Positions 42,837 through 51,707 of a DNA stretch of 64,000 bases are shown one piece after another (positions within the stretch are counted from its first letter, which is position 1; each line of letters begins with the position of its first letter). This DNA is from Pseudonocardia sp. CNS-004 (GTDB lineage Bacteria; Actinomycetota; Actinomycetes; Mycobacteriales; Pseudonocardiaceae). The DNA lies in the NCBI GenBank assembly GCA_001942185.1, contig MKJV01000080.1, forward strand, positions 1 to 64,000. Reading direction: 5' to 3'. A program made the position numbers and the translations under genes. The notes under the pieces were generated by a model that saw only the letters and a list, made by a program, of their open reading frames with translations, was not told where the DNA came from and searched no databases.

Positions 42837-43199
42837 GTGCTGCCGGCCGCGTCCCGGCTCACGCACCGGGACGAGTTCGTCACCGTCCTCCGGCGAGGGC
42901 TGCGCAGCGGTCGGTCCAGGCTCGTGGTCCACATGCACATCCCCGCAGACGCCGGTGGCAGGCGCGCCGGGCTCGTGGTGAGCAAGGCCGTGGGCGGTTC
43001 CGTGGTCCGCCACCGCGTCAGCCGCAGGCTGCGCCACCTCATCGCGCCGCGACTCGGCACGCTCCCCGACGGAGCGATGGTCGTGGTCCGGGCGCTTCCG
43101 TCCGCCGCCGACGCCACGTCGGCCGAGCTGGGCGACGACCTCGACTCCGGTCTCACCGGTGTCGTGCGCAAACACGCGGGTGGAGCGCGCCGTGGCTGA
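42837..43199 (+). CDS. rnpA: ribonuclease P protein component
   Basis: Protein subunit of RNase P, 120 residues. The start LPAASRLTHRDEFVTVLRRG and the RNR-type helix GLVVSKAVGGSVVRHRVSRRLRHL, which contacts the RNA subunit, are diagnostic. GTG 42837, 13 bases after rpmH. Its stop TGA (43197-43199) forms the edge of the palindromic element and lies inside the overlapping yidD start. Confidence 0.94.
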   Translation: MLPAASRLTHRDEFVTVLRRGLRSGRSRLVVHMHIPADAGGRRAGLVVSKAVGGSVVRHRVSRRLRHLIAPRLGTLPDGAMVVVRALPSAADATSAELGDDLDSGLTGVVRKHAGGARRG

Positions 43200-43577
43200 G
43201 AATGTGTTCGAGAAGCGCGGAGCGGGCCGCCCAGAGCAGCCGGGACCTTCTGGATCATCGGCATCTGCGGCCCACATGCGGGCTTCTCGAACACATTCTG
43301 ACGAGCGGCGCTCCCCGCTGACGAGGTTGCCGGTGGCGCTCCTGCGCGGCTACCAGCGCTGGATCTCCCCCGCGCTCCCCCCGACCTGCCGCTTCTACCC
43401 CACCTGCAGCGCTACGCGATCGAGGCGTTGCAGGTGCACGGGCTGCTGCGCGGTTCGTGGCTCACGGTCCGGCGGCTCGCGCGCTGCGCACCGTGGCACC
43501 CTGGCGGTGTCGACCCGGTGCCGCCGCGCCGATCCCGCCCGGCCCGGAAGAACATCGAGGAGCAAGCCCCGTGCTGA
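43192..43577 (+). CDS. yidD: membrane protein insertion efficiency factor YidD, with in-frame 34-codon insertion and one frameshift
   Basis: Small basic membrane-associated factor assisting YidC. Core: [24 protein letters not shown] then [37 protein letters not shown]. One base is missing near 43413 between the two parts. The natural start is GTG 43192, overlapping the rnpA stop by eight bases. A 102-bp palindromic element interrupts it after codon 2 and adds exactly 34 residues without shifting frame. Without the insert the protein would be 94 residues, the usual size. Its stop overlaps the yidC GTG. Confidence 0.85.
43199..43299. repeat. palindromic element with 18-bp terminal inverted repeats inside yidD
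   Basis: AGAATGTGTTCGAGAAGC (43199-43216) is perfectly inverted at 43282-43299. An inner pair GGGCCGC (43224-43230) / GCGGCCC (43267-43273) extends the fold. The TGA at 43197-43199 recurs at 43299-43301, so the inserted unit is 102 bases with a possible 3-bp target duplication. Removing it restores the reading [13 protein letters not shown] of yidD. No transposase is encoded. It resembles in concept the in-frame palindromic elements of Rickettsia. Confidence 0.8.
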
Positions 43578-44684
43578 ACTTCATCTACTACCCGGTCTCG
43601 TTCATCCTCTGGGTGTGGCACGAGGTCTTCGGCTTCCTCCTCGGCCCGGACAACGGCATCGCGTGGGCGCTGTCGGTGATGTTCCTGGTCTTCACGCTGC
43701 GGGCCATCCTCTACAAGCCGTTCGTGCACCAGGTGCGCTCGATGCGCCGGATGCAGGAGTTCCAGCCGGAGATCGCGAAGCTCCGCAAGAAGTACGCGAA
43801 CGACAAGCAGAAGCAGGCCGAGGAGATGCAGCGGCTCCAGAAGGAGCACGGCGTCAACCCGCTCGGCGGCTGCCTACCGGTCCTGGTGCAGGTGCCGGTG
43901 TTCATCGGCCTCTTCCACGTGCTGCGGGAGTTCGGCCCCACCAACGGCGACGGCTCGCCGCGCACCGAGAACTACTTCTTCGGGCAGGAGGAGGTCCACT
44001 CCTTCAACCGCTCCGATCTGTTCGGCGCGAAGCTGGGCAGCTGGGTCACACAGGGCGAGGCGGCGCTCAACGCCGCCGGCACCTCGATGTTCTCGATGCT
44101 GGTCGTGATGATCCCGCTGATGATCGCCGCGGGCATCTTCACCCACATCACCGCCCGGCACTCGGTGGCCCGGCAGACCGCGGCGCAGGCGGAGAACCCG
44201 CAGACCGCGATCATGAACCGGCTGATGCTGTACATCTTCCCATCGCGTCGTCGTCGGTGCGCCGTTCCTGCCGCTCGCGGTGCTCCTCTACTGGGTGTCG
44301 AACAACCTGTGGACGCTCGGGCAGCAGTACGTCGTCTACAAGAGGATCGACGCCGAGGAGAGCGCCAAGCGCGAGCAGGCCGTGGTCACCCGGCAGGCGC
44401 GGGCGCCCCGCCCGGGCCAGAAGCCGGTCCGGCCGGAGACCGCGCAGTCCGAGGAGCCCAAGCAGCCGGCGAAGCGTCCCGGTTCCAAGCCGATCACCCG
44501 TAAGCCCGCCGGCCCCGCTCCGAGTGGCGACTCCGGTTCGAACGGCGCTGCGCCGTCGACCGAGTCCACGAGCACGGGCAACGGCGCGACGAGCGTGAAC
44601 GGCAACAAGGGCGGTAGCGACCGCGGTGCGCGCAACGGAAGCGGCTCCCGGCCGCCCGTGCGGCGCCCGCGCAAGCGCCGCTGA
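43571..44684 (+). CDS. yidC: membrane protein insertase YidC, frameshifted
   Basis: Oxa1/YidC insertase, 371 residues after correction. It has the N-terminal helix [21 protein letters not shown], then [19 protein letters not shown], the coiled cytoplasmic loop [51 protein letters not shown], and later helices including [18 protein letters not shown]. The C-terminal tail is long, basic and Pro/Ser-rich, as in actinobacteria. Near 44238-44250 two bases appear missing (expected [21 protein letters not shown]). GTG start overlaps the yidD stop. Confidence 0.93.
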
Positions 44685-44778
44685 CCCGCGAGCCATCCGC
44701 GGTCGCCCCCACCGGTGGCCGCAGCGGCGCGTTCCGGGACTCCGGGCGCGCCGCACCTGTTCAGAGAGGAGACGCATC

Positions 44779-45279
44779 GTGCCGAAGACTGCGCAGGACG
44801 GGGCCACCTCCGCCGAGGACCAGCTGATGCGTGAGGGCGATATCGCAGGCGACTACCTCGAGCAGTTGCTGGACATCCTCGACTACGACGGCGACATCGA
44901 TCTGGACGTCGAGGCCGGCCGAGCGATCGTCAGCATCGACGGCGGCGAGGACCTCGACAAGCTCGTCGGGGAACGCGGCGCGGTGCTCGAGGCGCTGCAG
45001 GAGCTCACCCGGCTCGCGGTGCAGCAGGTGTCGGGCAACCGCAGCAGGCTGATGCTCGACATCGCGAAGTGGCGGGAGGGCCGCCGTGACGAGCTCACCG
45101 CCCTCGGGACGCGCACGGCCAACGAGGTGCTGGAGAGTGGCGAGTCCGTGCGGCTGCGCCCGATGACCCCGTTCGAGCGCAAGGTCGTTCACGACGCCGT
45201 CGCCAAGGTGAAGGGTGTCGTGAGCGAGAGCGAGGGCGAGGAGCCGCGCCGGCAGGTCGTCATCTTCCGCAGTGCCTGA
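44779..45279 (+). CDS. jag: Jag/KhpB-like RNA-binding protein (KH-R3H)
   Basis: A 166-residue R3H/KH protein conserved between yidC and rsmG. The KH-like part has GDIDLDVEAGRAIVSIDGGEDLDKLVGERGAVLEALQEL. The C-terminal R3H domain has RLRPMTPFERKVVHDAVAKV. It binds RNA and is linked to cell-wall and division control in Gram-positive bacteria. GTG 44779 with GAGGAGA upstream; overlaps rsmG by eight bases. Intact. Confidence 0.93.
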   Translation: MPKTAQDGATSAEDQLMREGDIAGDYLEQLLDILDYDGDIDLDVEAGRAIVSIDGGEDLDKLVGERGAVLEALQELTRLAVQQVSGNRSRLMLDIAKWREGRRDELTALGTRTANEVLESGESVRLRPMTPFERKVVHDAVAKVKGVVSESEGEEPRRQVVIFRSA

Positions 45280-45946
45280 TTCCGACCCAGCCACGCGCGA
45301 CACCTCGGTCTTCGGCGACCGCCTCCCGCTCGCCCGGCGGTACGCCGAGCACCTCGCGACGTCCGGGGTGGAGCGTGGGCTGGTCGGTCCGCGTGAGGCG
45401 GGCCGGGTGTGGGAACGGCACGTGCTCAACTGCGCGGTCGTCGCCGAACTGGTGCCGGATGGCGCCCGCATCGTGGATGTGGGTTCGGGAGCGGGCCTTC
45501 CCGGGATACCGTTGGCGCTGGCACGGCCCGATGCCCACATCGTTCTCGTGGAACCGCTCGCTCGTCGAGTCGAGTGGTTGTGCGAGGTGATCGCCGATCT
45601 CGGCGTGGCGGTGGATGTGGAGCGGGGCCGCGCCGAGGAAGATGTCGTGCGGCGGCGATGGGAGGGAGCCGACGTGGTCACCTCCCGTGCCGTCGCGCCG
45701 CTGGCCCGCCTCGCCGGCTGGTGCCTGCCGCTGCTCCGGCCCGGCGGGACCATGCTCGCGATCAAGGGGGCCGCCGCGGCAGACGAGGCAGAGCGGGACA
45801 CGGCAGCCGTGCGACGACTCGGCGGCGGGGTTCCCCGGATCGAACGATGCGGTTCGGGGATCATCGATCCACCGAGCACGGTGGTCGTCGTCGAGCGGAA
45901 GGCCGATCCCCCGGTCCGCACGACGCGCAGGAGAGGGCGGGCGTGA
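45272..45946 (+). CDS. rsmG: 16S rRNA (guanine527-N7)-methyltransferase RsmG
   Basis: SAM-dependent methyltransferase, 224 residues. Features: ERHVLNCAVVAELVP, SAM motif IVDVGSGAGLPGIPLALARPDAHIVLVEP, and SRAVAPLARLAGWCLPLLRPGG. Loss of RsmG gives low-level streptomycin resistance in many bacteria. GTG start inside jag; its TGA overlaps the parA GTG (GTGA at 45943-45946). Intact. Confidence 0.95.
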   Translation: MPDSDPATRDTSVFGDRLPLARRYAEHLATSGVERGLVGPREAGRVWERHVLNCAVVAELVPDGARIVDVGSGAGLPGIPLALARPDAHIVLVEPLARRVEWLCEVIADLGVAVDVERGRAEEDVVRRRWEGADVVTSRAVAPLARLAGWCLPLLRPGGTMLAIKGAAAADEAERDTAAVRRLGGGVPRIERCGSGIIDPPSTVVVVERKADPPVRTTRRRGRA

Positions 45947-46906
45947 CGTTCAAGGTGTCCCAGTACGAGATCTCCCCTGACCATGTTTCCTCCGACCACG
46001 TTTCACGTGAACACCCGGGTGGACGCCGATCGCGGAGGAAGCTGCCCGCGCGGCTCGCGTGCTACACCCGGACCGCTACCGCATGCCCCGCCCCAGCCAC
46101 CGCAGGGTGCTGACCGTCGCCAACCAGAAGGGCGGCGTCGGAAAGACCACCAGCACGGTCAACCTCGCCGCCGCCCTGGCCATGCACGGCGTCCGGGTGC
46201 TCGTGATCGACCTGGACCCGCAGGCAACGCCAGCACCGCGCTCGGCGTCGAGCACCGCCTCGGCACGCCCTCGGTCTACGAGGCGTTGCTGGGCGAGATC
46301 CGGCTGGCCGAGGCCGCGGCCGAGAGCTCGGCGTCGGCCAACCTGCTGTGCGTCCCCGCCACGATCGACCTCGCAGGCGCGGAGATCGAGCTCGTCAGCA
46401 TGGTCGCCCGGGAGAACCGCCTGCGCCAGGCGCTCTCCGCGGAGGCGCTCGACGAGCTCGACGTCGACTACGTCTTCGTGGACTGCCCGCCGTCGCTCGG
46501 CCTGCTCACCGTCAACGCGCTCGTGGCGGCCAACGAGGTGCTCATCCCGATCCAGTGCGAGTACTACGCGCTGGAGGGGCTCGGCCAGCTGCTGAGCAAC
46601 ATCGACCTCGTGCGGGCTCACCTCAACACCAGCCTGCACGTCTCCACGATCCTGCTGACGATGTACGACGGGCGCACCAAGCTCGCCGATCAGGTCACCA
46701 CAGAGGTGCGTGAGCACTTCGGTGACACGGCGCTGCGCACCGTGATCCCCCGTAGCGTGAAGGTCTCCGAAGCGCCCGGGTACAGCCAGACCGTGCTGGC
46801 ATACGATCCTGGCTCACGCGGCGCGATGAGCTACGTCGACGCAGCCCGCGAGATCGCCGAGCGTGGTACGGAGATGCCCGTGCCGCCGGACCGAGACGGG
46901 CGGTAA
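45943..46906 (+). CDS. parA: chromosome-partitioning ATPase ParA (Soj), frameshifted
   Basis: Walker-type ATPase that moves ParB-parS complexes. The deviant Walker A is [22 protein letters not shown], followed by [34 protein letters not shown] and the C-terminal [28 protein letters not shown]. Missing bases near 46020 (expected [23 protein letters not shown]) and 46222 (DPQGN) break the frame. GTG 45943 overlaps rsmG with AGGAGAGG upstream, giving 321 residues with the usual actinobacterial N-terminal extension. A degenerate parS lies in its first codons. Confidence 0.93.
46000..46013. promoter_or_regulatory. degenerate parS inside parA
   Basis: GTTTCACGTGAACA matches the parS consensus GTTTCACGTGAAAC at 12 of 14 positions. 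It lies in the 5' coding part of parA, where actinobacteria often have a parS. Confidence 0.5.
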
Positions 46907-46912
46907 CCGCAA

Positions 46913-47973
46913 ATGCCTGAGCGCGAGGCACCTCCGACGCGCCCCAACGCCCAGAAGTCCGCCCCCCAGCGGAAGGGCGGACTGGGGCGTGGGCTCGCCG
47001 CGCTCATCCCCACCGCGCCCTCCCAGTCGGACGGCGCGGCCCCGAGCCCGGTGATCCCGATCGCCACCGGCCGGACCGGTTCGGTGGTGCCCGGGCCGTC
47101 CATCCCGGCACCCACCCCGCCCCGCGGACCGGAGCGTGCCGCCGAACCCGCGGCACCGATCAGCGTCGGTGGCGCGGTGTACCGCGAGATCGACCTCGCC
47201 TCGGTGCAGCCCAACGCGAAACAGCCCCGCACCCAGTTCGACGAGGAGGCGCTCGCCGAGCTGGAGCACTCCATCCGCGAGTTCGGCCTGCTGCAGCCGA
47301 TCGTGGTGCGCGAGGTCGCCACGGGCTCCTACGAGCTCGTCATGGGCGAGCGGCGCTGGCGGGCCGCACAGCGCGCCGGCCTTCAGCGCCTGCCCGCGAT
47401 CGTGCGGCAGACCGGCGACGACGCGATGCTGCGCGACGCATTGCTGGAGAACATCCATCGCGTCCAGCTCAACCCACTCGACGAGGCGGCGGCGTACGAG
47501 CAGCTGCTCGCCGAGTTCGGCGTCACCCAGACCGAGCTCGCCGACCGCCTCGGTCGCAGCCGCCCGGTCGTCACCAACACGATCCGGCTGCTGAAGCTCC
47601 CGGTCTCGGTGCAGCGGCGCGTGGCCGCGGGAGTGCTGTCCGCCGGGCACGCGCGGGCGCTCCTCGGCGTCGAGGACCCGGGCCAGCAGGAGGATCTCGC
47701 CACCCGCATCGTGGCGGAGGGCCTGTCGGTGCGCGCCACCGAGGAAGCGTCGTGCTCCTGCGGCGCGACTCCCCCGCGTCTTCCGCGAAGGCCGCCCGGC
47801 GCAAGCCGATGCAGGCACCCGGGCTGCAGGATCTCGCCGAGCGCCTGTCCGACGCCTACGACACTCGCGTGAAGGTCGAGCTCGGTCAGCGCAAGGGGCG
47901 CATCGTGGTCGAGTTCGGGTCGGTCGAGGACCTCGAGCGGATCGCCCGACTGATGAACCGCCCCGAGGACTAA
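46913..47973 (+). CDS. parB: chromosome-partitioning protein ParB, frameshifted
   Basis: CTP-dependent clamp that loads at parS. The N-terminal region ends in [12 protein letters not shown]. The CTPase domain has [45 protein letters not shown] and [12 protein letters not shown]. The helix-turn-helix is [26 protein letters not shown]. The C-terminal dimerisation part ([44 protein letters not shown]) is in the next frame, with one base missing near 47748 (expected ATEEAVVLLRRD). Corrected length 353. Starts six bases after parA. Confidence 0.94.
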
Positions 47974-48128
47974 CCCTTCTCGGCCGAGTCGAGCGCGGCA
48001 GAGGCGCTCTCAGGGCGCCCTGTGTGCGCCGAGGGCCGTTCGTCGCTCCTGGGGTCGGGTGGATGGGCCGGGCCGTTGTTGCGTCGCTCAGGCGTGATCT
48101 CGGGCGGCACTGCGGCGGTGGCGCCGAT

Positions 48129-48142
48129 GTTTCACGTGAAAC
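48129..48142. promoter_or_regulatory. parS: parS site 1
   Basis: Perfect 14-bp GTTTCACGTGAAAC, 155 bases after the parB stop, in non-coding DNA. ParB nucleation site. Confidence 0.85.
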
Positions 48143-49972
48143 GCGCTGCCCGCGCGGGCTCTCCGTCCGCACTCGCGTGGAATGGGGCGGGTCCGACGGC
48201 ATGACCGCAGCGCGCCGGCGCGGAAGGGCACTGCGGCTTCGCGATCACCGGGCGGTGCGGGCGGGGTCGCGCGGTACAGGTATTGATCTCGGGCTGTGGC
48301 GCTCTGAGCCGTTCGGGCGCGGCGTGGGGTGACGGTCGCCGCCGGCCGTGGTGTGTCGATGGTGCGTAGGTGACGGCTCACGAACTCGGGACGGCTGCTC
48401 GGGGTCTTCCCGCGTGGTCACGCCGCCTTCGGCGATCACGATCCGTGCGTGGGGTCGAGCACCGGCGCTCGGCGAGTGCACAGCCGTTGCCGATGCGGGC
48501 AGCGACGTGGGCCCGAACGATTCGGCCGGAACGACAGCGTCTGGCGTGTGATGGTTCCGAGCGGCAGCGTGAAGCTGCCGCCATGGCGCTTCGCCGGATC
48601 GTCGCGCCGCGCGACGTGACGGGATCCGCCGTGGCGAGGCGCGCGGCCGCTGACCGGTCGCGCGTCGCCCGGCGTGTGGTCGCCGCAGTGGTGCGCTCCG
48701 GAGCCGAGGTGTCGACGTCAGGTGTTGATCGAGCAGGCGAGTGGCGTCGGTGCCGGACCGCACGCGCTGGTGCGCCGCATTGGACCGATGTCGAGGCCGG
48801 TATCGCCGAGCTTCGCCGGGTCGGCCGGAAGCGGGTGATGAGCCTGACCTGGGACCAGCCGCCGACGCTTCCTGCTCTCGATGACCTCCGTCAGCGTCAC
48901 CAGGCGCGCCCGTGATCCGGTCCGCGGTGCGTCGGACGACCGCCCGCGTGTGGCTGAGCCGCCACCGCTGGTGCGATCGGCACGACGCGATCCCCGAGGA
49001 GGTCGCGTGCTCGTACCTGGTGCGCGGGCGCTCCCCCCGGTCGGCGACCGGGCGGCGCTCCCCCGTGCGCCGGCTGCGTTCGCGCGCCGTCGAACGCAGC
49101 GCTGCGCGAGGGGGCCACGTCGGCGTGACGAGGCGTTGTGCACGACGCTCGGGTACGACACCGGCCGGGCCGCCGCGGACGTCGGCAGCCATGGCGTGAT
49201 CGCACTCGGCATCCCGTTCACCGCTCGGAACGTGGCCTTCGGGTACGACGACGTGCACCGCGTCCCGGTCGAGCCGTGGCAGCAGGCCATAGCCGGCCGG
49301 CAGACCGAGCGGCGGATGCCCCTGCCGTTGGTCCTGCGGGGATGCGCGGTCCGGTCTGATCCGTGTTGTCGAGCGGCGGGAAGCCGACTCCTGGGCCCGG
49401 GCGCCGGCGCCAGGCGCCCCAGACCCGAACGCGCCTGCGGATCGGGTGCCTGGCGCGAGGGCGGCTCCGCCGGAAGAACCTGGCGGCGTAGGCGGCCGCC
49501 GCGTCGGCGCCGCGCGACCGGCGCTGCTCCCGCCGGGGAGTCCCGGCGACGCGGTGCAGGCCGCGGCTGGTGAACGCGTCCACGAGTGTCCTCGGAGTCA
49601 CTGCGCGGGCGTTCGACCACGCGCTTCTCCGGTGCCGCGTGGCGCCCCGGGGCGCGGTGGGGATCCAGGCCCCGGTCCTCGCGCTTCCGGCAGGCGAGCA
49701 CGACGGCGAAGAGGCCCGCCCCGAGTCGGGCGGCGGGTACGCGGCGACCGCGTCGAGGATGCCGACCGGCACCTTGATGTGGAGTGCGGGCACGATTCCG
49801 GGCACCGGGACGTCTGGCGTGCCGCGCATCGCGCGGGGCCGATTCTCGTGCGTCGATGGGGCGCTTCGGTGTCGCTCCGCCGGCCTTCGTGAGCTTCTGC
49901 GGCCCGCCGTCGCTTGTCCCGGGGGCGGGGCGTCCGGGCGCGCGGTCGCGGCCATGGACATGGGTGGGGATC

Positions 49973-50062
49973 GGTTCTCCTGCGGCATGGAACGCGATCG
50001 CTGCGGGCGTGATCCGCGGTTCTCCTGCGGCATGGAACGCGATCGCTGCGGGCGTGATCCGC
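49973..50062. repeat. exact 45-bp tandem duplication
   Basis: Two identical 45-base units, 49973-50017 and 50018-50062, each starting GGTTCTCCTGCGGCATGG and ending GCGTGATCCGC. The unit length is a multiple of three. It lies in the gene-poor parS region with no supported gene. Confidence 0.85.
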
Positions 50063-50654
50063 GGGCTTTTCGCGGAGGCCGCACCCCTCGTCTTCGGGGG
50101 TGCGGTCGAGGGGCGGGCGTGGCGCTGGACGCCGAGCGCCCCGGTGGCGCCGCGCGTCGCGCGCGGCCGGTGCGCATCGCCGGGCGAGCCGGTGCGGTCG
50201 GATGCGGGCAGGCGGCAGCCCGTCCTGCTGGGCCGCGGGGCCGGAGCGTGAGCAATGGGCCGGCGCGATCGCGGCGACGACGACACCGGGGGTGCGGCCA
50301 GGTGTCGAGCAAGGTCGGGTGAGCGCCGACCCGGTGCGCTCATCGCCGGCGATCGAGGCGGTGCGGATCGGGCAGCTCGCGGCGCGGGAGTTGCTGCGGT
50401 GATCCGCGGTGTCGGTGTGGTGGCGACCATGGGCAGCCGAGTACCGGGAGGGCGGTCGCCGAGGTGGCCTCGCGCCGATCCGGGCGCAGACTCATGTGCG
50501 CACGGGAACGCGCCCGGTCGTCACTCGTTCGCCTTCGTGGTGGGCGCCGCCGATCGTGCGCCGCTCCCCCATGGCCGTGAGCAAGACCCTCGCGTCGGTG
50601 CGTATTTCCACCGCCTGGCCGCCGATCGTCGGCGGCGCCGGCGCAGCCCGCCGT

Positions 50655-50668
50655 GTTTCACGTGAAAC
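50655..50668. promoter_or_regulatory. parS: parS site 2
   Basis: Perfect GTTTCACGTGAAAC, first of three sites within 83 bases. Spacing to the next is 34 bases. Confidence 0.85.
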
Positions 50669-50688
50669 GCCGCTGGAGCCGGCGCCGT

Positions 50689-50702
50689 GTTTCACGTGAA
50701 AC
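50689..50702. promoter_or_regulatory. parS: parS site 3
   Basis: Perfect GTTTCACGTGAAAC, 34 bases after site 2 and 35 before site 4, so the three lie roughly three helical turns apart. Confidence 0.85.
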
Positions 50703-50723
50703 AGGGGCGGTGGCGGACGCTGT

Positions 50724-50737
50724 GTTTCACGTGAAAC
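50724..50737. promoter_or_regulatory. parS: parS site 4, overlapping the ligase stop codon
   Basis: Perfect GTTTCACGTGAAAC. Read on the minus strand it supplies the last codons and the TGA of the Ddl-like gene (Cys-Phe-Thr-stop), so the site is partly coding. Confidence 0.85.
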
Positions 50738-51698
50738 AACCCCGCGCGATCGCTCGTTCCACGAGGGCGGAGTAGAGGTGGCCGAGATCCATCCCCGCGG
50801 CGTGGACCGCGATGGGGAGGAGCGAGATGTCGGTGAGGCCGGGCGAGACGTTCACCTCGAGCACGTGGACCCGCCCGTGCGGATCGACGACCGCGTCCAT
50901 GCGGGACACGTCGCGGAGGCCGAGCAGTTGGTGTGCGGCGAGAGCGGTCTCCTCCAGGCGGGCGAGCGTGGGCGGGTCCAGCCGCGCCGGGCAATGGAAG
51001 GAGACGGTGCCGGGCGTGTAGCGCGCGGTGTAGTCGTAGACGCCGCCCCGGGCGTCGATCTCGACGGCCGGGAGTGCGCGGAGGCCGCCGTCGTCGACGA
51101 CGGTGACGGCGACCTCCGTGCCGTGGACGAAGCGCTCCGCCAGGACGGTGTCGGAGTAGGCGAGGCAGCTGACCATCGCTGCGGGCAACTCGGAGCGCTC
51201 CGCGACGACCTGCGCCCCGAGGGCGGAGCCGCCCTGGTCGGGTTTCAGCATCAGCGGGAGGCCGAGGCGGTCGACCATCGCGTCGAGGACCGACTGCGCT
51301 CCGAGAGCACGGAAGGTGGCGTGCGGGAGCGCCACCCAGTCAGGGGTGTCCAGGCCGGCGCCGGCGAGCTCCGTCTTCGCCGTCGGCTTGTCCCACGCCC
51401 GCCGACACGCCTGCGCGTGCGTGCCGACGAACGGGACGTCGAGGAGTTCGAGGACGGCCTGAACCGAGCCGTTCTCGCCCTCTCCCCCGTGCAGTGCGAT
51501 GGCGACCGCGTCGGGCGGGTCGGTGCGCAGCCGGGTGACGAGCGAGCCGTCGACGTCCCACTCCCGCACGTCGGCGCCCGCGGCGCGCAGTGCGGCGGCG
51601 AGGCGTCGGCCGGACCGCAGGGAGACCTCGCGTTCGTGGGAGAGTCCACCGGCCAGCACGGCCACGGTTCGTACGCTCACCGCCGCATTCTGCGGCAC
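50727..51698 (-). CDS. D-alanine--D-alanine ligase family protein (ATP-grasp)
   Basis: ATP-grasp ligase, 323 residues. It follows Ddl motif order: VAVLAGGLSHEREVSLRSG, ALHGGEGENGSVQAVLELLDVPFVGT, LPLMLKPDQGGSALGAQVV and MDAVVDPHGRVHVLEVNVSPGLTDISLLP. The metal-binding Asn of the last motif is present. It is shorter than many housekeeping Ddl enzymes (about 340-370), so it may be a second Ddl or a related dipeptide ligase of the parB locus. Its stop lies in parS site 4. The ATG at 51698 is 9 bases beyond the aminotransferase stop. Confidence 0.85.
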   Translation of the reverse strand: MPQNAAVSVRTVAVLAGGLSHEREVSLRSGRRLAAALRAAGADVREWDVDGSLVTRLRTDPPDAVAIALHGGEGENGSVQAVLELLDVPFVGTHAQACRRAWDKPTAKTELAGAGLDTPDWVALPHATFRALGAQSVLDAMVDRLGLPLMLKPDQGGSALGAQVVAERSELPAAMVSCLAYSDTVLAERFVHGTEVAVTVVDDGGLRALPAVEIDARGGVYDYTARYTPGTVSFHCPARLDPPTLARLEETALAAHQLLGLRDVSRMDAVVDPHGRVHVLEVNVSPGLTDISLLPIAVHAAGMDLGHLYSALVERAIARGCFT

Positions 51699-51707
51699 CG
51701 GGTCGGG

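Larger units (their letters stand above)
47974..50726. other. 2.75-kb stretch without a convincing gene, centromere-like region
   Basis: No product is recognised on either strand. Long open frames exist because of high GC but have Arg/Pro/Ala-rich, unnatural composition. Two short plus-strand patches show coding-like third-position GC: about 48912-49040 (RTTARVWLSRHRWCDRHDAIPEEVACSYLVRG) and 49130-49340 (including GVIALGIPFTARNVAFGYDD). They could be relics of an unrecognised gene. The region holds four perfect parS sites (one at the left, three at the right end) and an exact 45-bp tandem repeat. Confidence 0.5.

Noticed and set aside
41603-43294. Upstream extension of the dnaA N-terminal frame to 43294
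   Set aside because: It runs through rpmH and rnpA antisense. The GTG at 42208 with GGAGGGG upstream and [15 protein letters not shown] is the natural start.
48718-50430. A 570-codon minus-strand open frame in the parS region
   Set aside because: Composition is dominated by Arg, Pro, Ala and Ser, with no family motif and no ribosome site. Equally long frames overlap it on the other strand. Explained by high GC, which removes stop codons.
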